Shown one piece after another: positions 1-6,664 of a stretch of 38,371 nucleotides of DNA. Under the pieces are notes generated by a model. The model was not told the origin of the DNA and searched no databases. It saw only the letters and a list, made by a program, of their open reading frames with translations. The stretch is from Oscillospiraceae bacterium (GTDB lineage: Bacteria > Bacillota > Clostridia > Oscillospirales > CAG-272). The first letter of the stretch is position 1, and the number at the start of each line of letters is the position of its first letter. The position numbers were made by a program, and so were the translations under genes. Location: contig SVTO01000025.1 of assembly GCA_015063745.1 (NCBI GenBank), positions 1 to 38,371 on the forward strand, given 5' to 3'.

Positions 1-648
1 AAATGCATTATTACCTATCGTAGTTACACTGTTGCCAATCGTAAGACTTCCTGTGAAACCACTGCATCCATAAAATGCATTATTACCTATCGTAGTTACG
101 CTGTTGCCAATCGTAAGACTTCCTGTGAAGCCATAGCATTGATAAAATGCAGAACCACCTATCGTAGTTACACTGTTGCCAATCGTAAGACTTCCTGTGA
201 AGCCATAGCATTGATAAAATGCAGAACCACCTATCGTAGTTACACTGTTGCCAATCGTAAGACTTCCTGTGAAACCACTGCATCCATAAAATACTCTTTC
301 ACCTATCGTAGTTACACTGTTGCCAATCGTAAGACTTCCTGTGAAGCCACTGCATCCATCAAATGCATAATCACCTATCGTAGTTACACTGTTGCCAATC
401 GTAAGACTTCCTGTGAAGCCACTGCATCCAGAAAATACTCTATAACCTATCGTAGTTACACTGTTGCCAATCGTAAGACTTCCTGTGAAACCACTGCATC
501 CATAAAATGCATTATTACCTATCGTAGTTACACTGTTGCCAATCGTAAGACTTCCTGTGAAACCACTGCATCCATAAAATGCATTATTACCTATCGTAGT
601 TACACCGTTGCCAATCGTAAGACTTCCTGTGAAGCCACTGCATCCATA
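1..648 (-). repeat. Nine 72-bp in-frame tandem repeats
   Basis: Units begin at 1, 73, 145, 217, 289, 361, 433, 505 and 577, each exactly 72 bp (24 codons), inside the leucine-rich-repeat gene. Most of each unit (the segment encoding GSLTIGNSVTTIG) is identical at the nucleotide level, so the array looks recently expanded or homogenised. Variation is confined to bases around the conserved Phe codon, giving junctions such as NNAFYGC, GSAFYQC, ERVFYGC, DYAFDGC and YRVFSGC. The array continues past the left edge. Confidence 0.97.
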
Positions 649-873
649 AAATGCCGCCAAACCAATCTCCTTAACCGGCAGTCCATTATACTCCGCCGGG
701 ATCACCAAATCCGGACCCGTGTGTGTACCCGGTCCGGTTACAATATAATATGTCCCGTCACTGCTGAGTGCATATTCCAGCCCCTCGGACGGTGCCAGTT
801 CTGCTGCTTCTGCCCCCACTGCGAGCATACCGAGCACCACAAATGTTACCACCCACAATAATACCTTTTTCAT
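1..873 (-). CDS. BspA-like leucine-rich-repeat surface protein, 5' part (runs off the window)
   Basis: Only the first 291 codons are in the window; the reading frame is still open at base 1. The protein starts with a signal peptide (Met-Lys-Lys, then a hydrophobic stretch to about residue 20, likely cleaved after Ala-Glu-Ala), followed by a cap of about 50 residues. From about residue 75 it consists of 24-residue repeats with the core FYGCSGFTGSLTIGNSVTTI, the LRR_5/BspA pattern. Nine full repeats are visible. BspA-type proteins are secreted or surface-bound and are usually implicated in adhesion; that role is inferred from the family. The ATG at 873 follows an AAGGAG site 9 bases upstream and a strong promoter. 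Differences among repeats cluster in a few residues around the conserved Phe, while the rest is almost identical even in DNA. The anchor, if any, lies outside the window. Confidence 0.88.
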   Translation of the reverse strand, partial: MKKVLLWVVTFVVLGMLAVGAEAAELAPSEGLEYALSSDGTYYIVTGPGTHTGPDLVIPAEYNGLPVKEIGLAAFYGCSGFTGSLTIGNGVTTIGNNAFYGCSGFTGSLTIGNSVTTIGNNAFYGCSGFTGSLTIGNSVTTIGYRVFSGCSGFTGSLTIGNSVTTIGDYAFDGCSGFTGSLTIGNSVTTIGERVFYGCSGFTGSLTIGNSVTTIGGSAFYQCYGFTGSLTIGNSVTTIGGSAFYQCYGFTGSLTIGNSVTTIGNNAFYGCSGFTGSLTIGNSVTTIGNNAF

Positions 874-912
874 ACGATCCGACTCCTTGGCATTTTGATT
901 GTTCATACCACC

Positions 913-942
913 AGTATACCATATATTGTATTCATCTGTCAA
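913..942 (-). promoter_or_regulatory. Sigma-A promoter of the LRR gene
   Basis: On the minus strand TTGACA (937-942) and TATACT (913-918) are separated by 18 bases, with TGG directly before the -10 box (extended -10). It lies 40 bases upstream of the ATG at 873. Confidence 0.85.
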
Positions 943-1026
943 TTCTTTACGTTATATATTCTAAAAAACATCCGTTTTTTACATAAAAATCCACTCCGAT
1001 GTATATCCTGTATGTCTCCGGCACAC

Positions 1027-1064
1027 AACGAAAGGACCCCACGCTGCCGTGAGGCCCTTTCGTT
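1027..1064. terminator. Terminator-like hairpin between the small gene and the LRR gene
   Basis: A 9-bp outer stem (1027-1035 with 1056-1064), an inner stem and a 4-base loop form a stable hairpin just past the stop of the small minus-strand gene at 1099. The T tract is weak on both sides (TTGTGTG on minus, TTTCTCTT on plus), so efficient termination is only likely. Confidence 0.6.
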
Positions 1065-1098
1065 TCTCTTCATCGGATACCATTCCGTTATCCGTGAT

Positions 1099-1296
1099 TT
1101 ATTTCTTATTAATCGTAATCCAGCAGTAGCCTTCCGCGCAGGTTACTTCGATTTCGTTGCCGGATGCATCCTTGATTTCCCATTCGTACATATATCCTTC
1201 AATGCCGCCGACTTCTTCCACAGTGAAACCGTAGTCACGCAGGATGCAAAGGATGCGATCATAAGCAGGCAGAGTAGGATGGCGGTAAGTTTTTAT
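1099..1296 (-). CDS. Small unknown protein, 65 codons, apparent ATA start
   Basis: An open frame runs from 1296 to a TAA at 1099 and reads (I/M)KTYRHPTLPAYDRILCIL, then RDYGFTVEEVGGIEGYMYEW, ending GYCWITINKK. It has no ATG, GTG or TTG near its beginning, yet a strong Shine-Dalgarno sequence (GGGGGAG, 1306-1312) stands exactly 9 bases before an ATA codon (1294-1296), just where a start is expected. A TATAAT box (1343-1348) lies further upstream, without a good -35, and a terminator-like hairpin follows the stop. The simplest reading is a real small gene whose ATG has become ATA, or that uses AUA. No family is recognised; the composition looks like a compact soluble protein with three cysteines. 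The frame is intact for 65 codons, which argues against old decay. It could be a recently disabled pseudogene. Confidence 0.55.
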   Translation of the reverse strand: MKTYRHPTLPAYDRILCILRDYGFTVEEVGGIEGYMYEWEIKDASGNEIEVTCAEGYCWITINKK

Positions 1297-1429
1297 AGAA
1301 TTTCTCTCCCCCTGATTGATTATGTTTTTTATGTTTACGAGTATTATACATCATCCGGGTGCATTATTTAAGCGTTTTCTCAATTATCCGGTTATAAAGT
1401 ATCGTATTGGATAAAAGCTATCTATATAG

Positions 1430-1458
1430 TTGACAAAAGGGCGTATAATGGCTATAAT
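1430..1458 (+). promoter_or_regulatory. Consensus sigma-A promoter for the lipoprotein/O-acylation genes
   Basis: TTGACA (1430-1435), 17-base spacer, TATAAT (1453-1458): a perfect consensus match at optimal spacing. Transcription would start near 1465 and produce a leader of about 240 bases before the lipoprotein start at 1704. Confidence 0.9.
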
Positions 1459-1464
1459 TATAGA

Positions 1465-1545
1465 GGCTTTGACAGCACAGGAATTTTTTCAGCTGAAATT
1501 CCTGTAAATCGAATGCATCATGTATAGATGGAGTCGATTTTGTTT
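1465..1545 (+). promoter_or_regulatory. Structured leader or candidate small RNA
   Basis: Immediately after the predicted transcription start come two hairpins: CAGGAATTT pairs with AAATTCCTG (1478-1486/1496-1504), and AAATCGA pairs with TCGATTT (1506-1512/1534-1540) around an inner CATC/GATG pair. The second hairpin runs into TTTTGTTT. This could be an attenuator that trims expression of the downstream genes, or the end of a separate RNA of about 80 nt. The stems are visible; the function is inference. Confidence 0.4.
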
Positions 1546-1703
1546 ATCATTTATTATGCACTTATACAATTTGCGTCAAAATCCAAGAATAAACTGTAAA
1601 TCCACGGATTTTCGCGGAACTTTTCCCCGATAAACACGTCTAAAGCCCGGTTCAAGAAGAAACAAAAACAAAAACAAAAACAAAAAACGGAGGAAACAAT
1701 CCA

Positions 1704-2366
1704 ATGAAAAGAACTCTTTCCCTGATCGCTGCCATTCTGGCAATGCTGATGCTCGCTTCCTGCGGCGCAAACAATGAAGACGAAACCCTGACCGGTGAAA
1801 ACGACACCACCGTTGATACCACCGAAACCACCGAAGACACTGCCGGTGAAGAAATCGCTTACACCAGCGCAGAAGAACTGCTGGTTACTCTGATGAACGG
1901 CTACAACGAAAATGCTTCCGAAGAAACCATGCTGTACGTTGCAGGCGGCAACAGCTACAACTTTGACACCGTAAAGATGGACGCTCCCGCTAAGTTCGTT
2001 GCTCTGGCCGACACCGACTACGACGAAAACCTCGGTTATCCCGCAGCAGATGCAGGCAAGCTGGACGACGCTGCTTCCATGTTCAACATGATGAACATCA
2101 ACACCTTCAACTGCGCCGCTTTCCACTTTGCTGACAGCAGCGACGTTGACGCTATGGTTGAACCCCTGAAGAACAACATTATGGCACGTCAGTGGATCTG
2201 CGGTTCTCCCGAAAAGCTGTACATTGCCAAGCTGCCCGGCGATTACCTGGTAATGGCATGGGGTGTTGCTTCCAGCGGCGGTATCATTGACAACTTCGCA
2301 GCAAGCATCGCTATAACCGTTGCTGACGCTGACATCGTTGTAAACGAAACCATCGGCGCTGAATAA
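1704..2366 (+). CDS. Lipoprotein, DUF4358-like
   Basis: A 220-residue exported lipoprotein. The signal peptide ends in the lipobox LASC with the lipidated Cys at residue 20. An acidic, Thr-rich linker follows (about residues 21-52), then a globular domain that resembles the DUF4358 lipoproteins of clostridia (a MNxxxFxCAAFHFADSSDVD segment followed by a helix and a strand ending YLVMAW). The function of that family is unknown. GGAGG stands about 10 bases before the ATG. The gene is followed after 48 bases by the MBOAT acyltransferase gene and sits behind a perfect consensus promoter; codon choice (GAA, AAC, GCT, GTT, TTC) is strongly biased, suggesting high expression. Its neighbours suggest a role at the outer face of the membrane connected to polysaccharide acylation, which is an inference from position only. 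Confidence 0.7.
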   Translation: MKRTLSLIAAILAMLMLASCGANNEDETLTGENDTTVDTTETTEDTAGEEIAYTSAEELLVTLMNGYNENASEETMLYVAGGNSYNFDTVKMDAPAKFVALADTDYDENLGYPAADAGKLDDAASMFNMMNINTFNCAAFHFADSSDVDAMVEPLKNNIMARQWICGSPEKLYIAKLPGDYLVMAWGVASSGGIIDNFAASIAITVADADIVVNETIGAE

Positions 2367-2414
2367 TTATCCAAGAACAAATCGTTGACTGCTTCCGTAT
2401 CAGGAGTGTAAATC

Positions 2415-3812
2415 ATGTTATTTTCAAGTATTCCCTTTCTCTTTTACTTCATCCCCTGTATGATGTTGGTATACTTTCTCGTACCGGCGAAGTGCAAGAA
2501 TGCGGTACTGCTGGCATTCAGCATCTTCTTCTATGCCTGGGGCGGCGTGACATATGCACTCCTGATGATTCTGGCAATCATAATGGGATATGTCGCCGGT
2601 CGGCTTATAGAACGGTTCAGAGGTACGGGCAAGGCAAAGGCGGTTATGATACTGGCCATTATCGCCATCATCTCCTTCATGCTGTACTTCAAGTACACCG
2701 ACTTCTTTATCGACAACTTCAACCGTCTGACCGGTCTTTCCATTCCCCTTCTGCGCATCACGCTCCCCATCGGGATCAGCTTCTACACCTTCCAGATCAT
2801 CAGCTATGTTGTGGATGTATACAGAGGTGTTCCCGCGCAGAAGAATCCCATCTATCTCGGCGCTTATGTTTCCATGTTCCCCCAGCTGATCGCCGGTCCC
2901 ATCGTGCGTTACGTGGACGTGGCCAGAGAACTGGAACACCGTACCCATACTGCCGCAGATGCCGCTGCCGGTATCCGTAGGTTTATGATGGGTCTTGCCA
3001 AGAAGATTCTGATTGCCAACCCCCTCAGTGAGCTGAGCAACATCGTACTGGCTTCCGATGAGCCCTCTGTCCTGTTCTACTGGATCTACGGCATTTCGGT
3101 TGCTCTGTACATCTATTTCGACTTTTCCGGTTATTCTGACATGGCGATCGGTCTCGGCCGCGTGTTCGGATTCCATTATCTCGAAAACTTCAATTACCCT
3201 TTCATTTCCCGCAGCGCAACGGAATTCTGGAGAAGATGGCATATGTCCCTCGGTTCCTGGTTCCGCGACTATGTGTACATTCCCCTGGGCGGCAACCGTG
3301 TTTCCAAGGGCCGCTGGCTCTTCAACATTTTCGTTGTATGGATGCTGACCGGTTTCTGGCACGGTGCGGCGTGGAACTTCATTATCTGGGGTCTGTTCTT
3401 CGGTATTTTGCTGACCGTTGAAAAGCTGTGGCTGCTGAAGCATCTGGAAAAGAGCCATGTATGGAGCCGTATCTATCTGCTGTTTGCGGTTATGGTAAGC
3501 TTCATCGTCTTCAATGCGGCGGATATGCCCGATGCATTTGCAACCATCGGCGGTCTGTTCGGTGCGGGCGGTATTCCCCTCGTTTCCGCAGAAGCCATCT
3601 ACTACCTGCGCAGCTACGGTATCATCTTTATCCTTGCGCTGGTGGGTGCGACTCCGGTTGTAAAGAATTTCGCATCCAAGCTGGAAACTTCCCCCAAGAC
3701 CGGCAGGATCATCAATACGCTGGAACCGGTTGTGCTGGTTGCCCTGCTCCTTGTGATCACCGGCTATCTGGTGGACGGATCCTTCAACCCGTTCTTGTAT
3801 TTCCGATTCTGA
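2415..3812 (+). CDS. MBOAT family membrane O-acyltransferase (AlgI/DltB type)
   Basis: A polytopic membrane protein of 465 residues, the usual size for AlgI-type enzymes, which move acyl (usually acetyl) groups across the membrane for transfer to an extracellular polysaccharide. Family motifs are in order: LPIGISFYTFQ (about 117-127), FPQLIAGP (155-162), EFWRRWHMSLGSWFRDYVYI (270-289) and TGFWHGAAWNF (312-322), whose His316 is the expected catalytic histidine. Hydrophobic segments run along the whole length. The stop codon overlaps the Shine-Dalgarno of the following DHHW-protein gene, so the two are probably co-translated. The substrate cannot be read from the sequence: no polysaccharide synthesis genes are nearby, and DltA/DltC genes are absent, which makes D-alanylation of teichoic acid less likely than O-acetylation. 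Confidence 0.9.
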   Translation: MLFSSIPFLFYFIPCMMLVYFLVPAKCKNAVLLAFSIFFYAWGGVTYALLMILAIIMGYVAGRLIERFRGTGKAKAVMILAIIAIISFMLYFKYTDFFIDNFNRLTGLSIPLLRITLPIGISFYTFQIISYVVDVYRGVPAQKNPIYLGAYVSMFPQLIAGPIVRYVDVARELEHRTHTAADAAAGIRRFMMGLAKKILIANPLSELSNIVLASDEPSVLFYWIYGISVALYIYFDFSGYSDMAIGLGRVFGFHYLENFNYPFISRSATEFWRRWHMSLGSWFRDYVYIPLGGNRVSKGRWLFNIFVVWMLTGFWHGAAWNFIIWGLFFGILLTVEKLWLLKHLEKSHVWSRIYLLFAVMVSFIVFNAADMPDAFATIGGLFGAGGIPLVSAEAIYYLRSYGIIFILALVGATPVVKNFASKLETSPKTGRIINTLEPVVLVALLLVITGYLVDGSFNPFLYFRF

Positions 3813-3825
3813 GGAGGTGACAGCT

Positions 3826-4944
3826 GTGAACAACAAGATCAAAAATTATGCAGTCATCATCAGCATGACACTGCTTGTAGCCGTGCTGTCAGTCCTCTGC
3901 TTCTTCGGTCCCAAGGCGGACTTTCTGGATGCCGAGCGTCGTGAACCTGCGGCTTTCCCGGAGCTTTCCGTGGATTCCGTTATGAAGGACGGAAAAGAGT
4001 ATTCGGACAGCTTTATGTCCAAGTTTGAGTCCTATTCCCTGGACACCTTCCCCTTCCGTGACTTTTTCCGGACGGTAAAGGCGATCTGCGCAAACTATGT
4101 TTTCGGTCAGCTGGACAACAACAATATCTTCATCACCGACGGATATGCCGCAGAAATGCAGGAATCCATCTCCGAGGAATCCATTGCCCACGCAGCCGAA
4201 AGACTGACCTTCATCTACGAACAGTATCTGAAGGATAAGGGAATCAAGCCCTTTATTTCCATTATCCCCGACAAGGCTTACTTCACCGCAGACAAAAACG
4301 GCCATCTTTCCATGGATTACGATCAGTTCGTATCCCGGATGACCGGTGCGGTTTCCTTTGCGGAATATATCGACATCTTCCCCACCCTCTCCCTGGAGGA
4401 CTACTACAAGACCGATACCCACTGGCGTCAGGAACAGCTCGGTGAAACCGCCAAGCTGCTTGTGGAAAGTATGGGTGCGGTATATGGCGGAGAATTCGAT
4501 GTAAATCTGCTGGATTACCCCTTCTACGGCGTATACTACGGTCAGGCTGCTCTGCCCATGCCGGCTGAGGATCTGTATTATCTGACCTCTCCCGTGTTTG
4601 ACGGTCTGAAGATCTATGACCACCAGAACCGTCGTGAAATGACCGTATACGACATGGAAAAGGCTGTCGGTAAGGATCCCTACGATATGTATCTCTCCGG
4701 AGAGCTTTCTCTGGTAACGATCGAAAACCCCAACGCTCTGACGGATAAGGAACTGATCATCTTCCGTGACTCCTTCGGCCGTGCGATCATTCCGCTGATG
4801 GCCGAGTCCTACGCGAAGATCACCGTGGTGGACATCCGTTATCTCTCCAGCGTCATGCTGGGCGGGCTGATCGATTTTGCGGATCAGGATGTACTGTTCC
4901 TGTACAGCACCCTGGTTCTGAATCAGAGCTCCGAAATGAAATAA
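3826..4944 (+). CDS. DHHW/AlgX-like protein, partner of the MBOAT acyltransferase
   Basis: A 372-residue protein with one N-terminal membrane segment (about 9-28) and an extracellular SGNH-like domain. The signature is DTHW at 197-200, as in AlgX/AlgJ and clostridial DHHW proteins, and RDSFGR at 314-319 supplies a likely Ser-containing block. Such proteins accept the acyl group exported by the MBOAT partner and place it on a polysaccharide. The GTG at 3826 is taken as start because GAGGAGG (3811-3817) lies 8 bases before it; an in-frame GTG at 3817 falls inside that Shine-Dalgarno and cannot be used. The gene is the last of the lipoprotein-MBOAT-DHHW set and ends at a strong terminator. Confidence 0.83.
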   Translation: MNNKIKNYAVIISMTLLVAVLSVLCFFGPKADFLDAERREPAAFPELSVDSVMKDGKEYSDSFMSKFESYSLDTFPFRDFFRTVKAICANYVFGQLDNNNIFITDGYAAEMQESISEESIAHAAERLTFIYEQYLKDKGIKPFISIIPDKAYFTADKNGHLSMDYDQFVSRMTGAVSFAEYIDIFPTLSLEDYYKTDTHWRQEQLGETAKLLVESMGAVYGGEFDVNLLDYPFYGVYYGQAALPMPAEDLYYLTSPVFDGLKIYDHQNRREMTVYDMEKAVGKDPYDMYLSGELSLVTIENPNALTDKELIIFRDSFGRAIIPLMAESYAKITVVDIRYLSSVMLGGLIDFADQDVLFLYSTLVLNQSSEMK

Positions 4945-4960
4945 TCGTATACAGAATAAG

Positions 4961-5006
4961 AAAAATCCAATCCATCTCCCGACAGGGGAAACGGATTGGA
5001 TTTTTT
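4961..5006. terminator. Bidirectional intrinsic terminator
   Basis: AAAAATCCAATCC (4961-4973) pairs with GGATTGGATTTTT (4993-5005), with T runs on both strands. It serves the plus-strand acylation genes and the convergent MATE gene. Confidence 0.92.
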
Positions 5007-5024
5007 GTTTTGCACTACAGGAAA

Positions 5025-6416
5025 TCAGCCGATGGCTTTCTTCTTCCAGCCGCCGATGCGGTAGGCGATGAAGGTGAACACCGCACCCAGTACCCAGGAG
5101 ATCAGCAGGGAGATCTGGATACATTCGAATCTGCCGAAGGGAAGCTCGGGGGTTCTGGTCAGGTAGGAAATACCGTAAGCGATCGGCACACGGAGCAGTA
5201 CCGTTGTGATCAGGGAAATCCACATGGGTGCTACCGTATCCCCTGCCCCGCGCATTACGCCGGAAAGGCTCTGGGTCACGGCCACCGCAATATAACCGAC
5301 AGCCAGGATTTTCATCAGGTAGTAGCTCATGTCCACCAGTTCCGCCGTATCGGTAAAAACGCCCATCAGAGGCTTGCCGAGCAGCAGAATCACAGCGGTG
5401 ATCGTCGTGGAAACACCAACCGCGATAAGCGTACCCTGTTTGGCGCCCTTGGTTACCCGGTCATACAGTCCCGCACCTACGTTCTGACCCGCATAGGTGG
5501 TCATGGCCATACCGAAGGAGAAGTTGGGCATCATGGCGAAACCGTCCACACGCATGATTACTACGTTGGCGGCAATGAACTGCTCACCGAATTCGTTGGT
5601 CAGTGCCTGTACCACGATCATAGCGGAGGAGAAAATCGCCTGTGTCAGACCGGACGGAAGGCCCAGACGGACGATGGTTTTCACGTATGTTCCGATGGGA
5701 CGCATATATTTCAGCCTGAAATCAAAGAATTCTGTCATTCTGGACAGCTTGATAAAGCAGAGGACGGAGGACAGGATCTGGGCGATGACTGTTGCCAGTG
5801 CTACACCGCCGACACCCATATCCAGACCGGCTACAAAGTATATATCCAGCACGATATTGACAACCGTTGCTGCCAACAGATACAGAAGCGCCGAGAAGGA
5901 GTCGCCCATACCGCGGATGACACCGCTGAGAATATTATAGTAACCCATACCCGCAATACCGATCAGTGAAATAGTCAGGTAATCCGTACACCAGTCCAGA
6001 ATGGAATCCGGTGTATTCAGCATTTCCAGTACCGGCCGGATGAAGGGCGTGGCCACCAGAATCAGCAGGATACAAGCGATAGCGGTTACGGTAATACAGT
6101 TGCCGATGGTGTAGGACAGTTTTTCCCGGTTCTTTGCGCCGAAATACTGGGCAACCATGATGCTGGCACCGGCGGAAATACCGATGAACAGTACCAGAAG
6201 CATATTCAGAATGGGGGCTGCGCTGCCTACTGCCGCCAGCGCGTTGTCGCCGATGTACTTACCGACCACAATACTGTCCACCGTATTGTACAGCTGCTGG
6301 GCGATATTACCGATCAGCATGGGGATCGTGAAGGTAACGATACTTTTCCAGGGTGTACCCACCGTCATATCTGCGGGTGTGTACAGACTTTTCAACATAT
6401 TTCTACCTGCGGACAC
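5025..6416 (-). CDS. MATE family efflux transporter
   Basis: A 463-residue inner-membrane exporter with about twelve hydrophobic segments, of the MATE/DinF-NorM class that exchanges cations for drugs or metabolites. The N-terminal part (WKSIVTFTIPMLIGNIAQQL, then YNTVDSIVVGKYIG) is typical of clostridial MATE proteins, and the related half-repeat LGLPSGLTQAIFSSAM occurs midway. The start is the GTG at 6416, preceded by AAGGAG at a spacing of 7; longer in-frame starts would run through the promoter at 6456-6484, and the next ATG (6398) lacks a clear ribosome binding site. The gene stands alone between its own promoter and the terminator shared with the acylation genes. The substrate cannot be predicted. 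Confidence 0.92.
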   Translation of the reverse strand: MSAGRNMLKSLYTPADMTVGTPWKSIVTFTIPMLIGNIAQQLYNTVDSIVVGKYIGDNALAAVGSAAPILNMLLVLFIGISAGASIMVAQYFGAKNREKLSYTIGNCITVTAIACILLILVATPFIRPVLEMLNTPDSILDWCTDYLTISLIGIAGMGYYNILSGVIRGMGDSFSALLYLLAATVVNIVLDIYFVAGLDMGVGGVALATVIAQILSSVLCFIKLSRMTEFFDFRLKYMRPIGTYVKTIVRLGLPSGLTQAIFSSAMIVVQALTNEFGEQFIAANVVIMRVDGFAMMPNFSFGMAMTTYAGQNVGAGLYDRVTKGAKQGTLIAVGVSTTITAVILLLGKPLMGVFTDTAELVDMSYYLMKILAVGYIAVAVTQSLSGVMRGAGDTVAPMWISLITTVLLRVPIAYGISYLTRTPELPFGRFECIQISLLISWVLGAVFTFIAYRIGGWKKKAIG

Positions 6417-6455
6417 AATATTTCTCCTTAAATAATCAAATTTCACACGGAAGTT

Positions 6456-6484
6456 AGTATACCATATTCTGTCGGAAATTGCAA
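6456..6484 (-). promoter_or_regulatory. Promoter of the MATE gene
   Basis: On the minus strand TTGCAA (6479-6484), 17-base spacer, TATACT (6456-6461), preceded by TGG (extended -10). It lies 40 bases upstream of the GTG start. Confidence 0.8.
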
Positions 6485-6551
6485 GCATTTTCTGCTTACA
6501 CTTCCTTACATGGACCGGGTACGGCAAAAAACTGTGTCACAGCCTAGAAAA

Positions 6552-6577
6552 CCGCTTCGTTCTGCTTGCGAAAGCGG
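6552..6577. promoter_or_regulatory. Candidate operator over the ABC operon -35 box
   Basis: CCGCTTCG (6552-6559) and CGAAAGCGG (6569-6577) form an imperfect inverted repeat overlapping the -35 hexamer of the importer promoter. A sugar-responsive repressor site is possible; the regulator is not identified in the window. Confidence 0.35.
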
Positions 6578-6594
6578 GACAAATGTGCTATAAT
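6566..6594 (+). promoter_or_regulatory. Promoter of the ABC importer operon
   Basis: TTGCGA (6566-6571), 17-base spacer, TATAAT (6589-6594), with TGC directly before the -10 (extended -10). Confidence 0.8.
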
Positions 6595-6609
6595 GAAAAC
6601 AGTAAATAC

Positions 6610-6646
6610 CGGCAGTTTTCCCTAACTTTGGAATCCTGCCGTTTTT
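6610..6646 (+). promoter_or_regulatory. Hairpin with T run in the ABC operon leader
   Basis: CGGCAG (6610-6615) pairs with CTGCCG (6636-6641), with inner TTCC/GGAA pairing, followed by TTTTT (6642-6646). It lies between the promoter and the first gene, where it could act as an attenuator. The stem is short, so the effect may be modest. Confidence 0.4.
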
Positions 6647-6664
6647 GGAAAAGGAATACTGCTT

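Larger units (their letters stand above)
1297..1703. other. 407-bp intergenic region with divergent signals
   Basis: No credible coding region was found here. It holds the ribosome binding site and -10 box of the small minus-strand gene, the strong plus-strand promoter at 1430-1458, two hairpins (1478-1540) and an A-rich stretch with four tandem CAAAAA-type units (about 1662-1686) just before the Shine-Dalgarno of the lipoprotein gene. Confidence 0.7.

Noticed and set aside
1..648. Repeat array considered as CRISPR
   Set aside because: The units are contiguous 72-bp in-frame repeats with no spacers, and encode LRR motifs.
139..861. 240-codon plus-strand open frame over the repeat array
   Set aside because: It is the mirror of the LRR gene: the minus strand has signal peptide, ribosome binding site, promoter and a known repeat family, while the plus strand has none.
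3817..3825. GTG at 3817 as start of the DHHW protein
   Set aside because: It lies inside the Shine-Dalgarno sequence that serves the GTG at 3826.
2424..3842. 472-codon minus-strand open frame opposite the MBOAT gene
   Set aside because: The plus strand carries all MBOAT motifs including the catalytic His; the minus frame is a compositional shadow.
6417..6527. Longer N terminus of the MATE protein
   Set aside because: It would include the promoter and the AAGGAG site in coding sequence.
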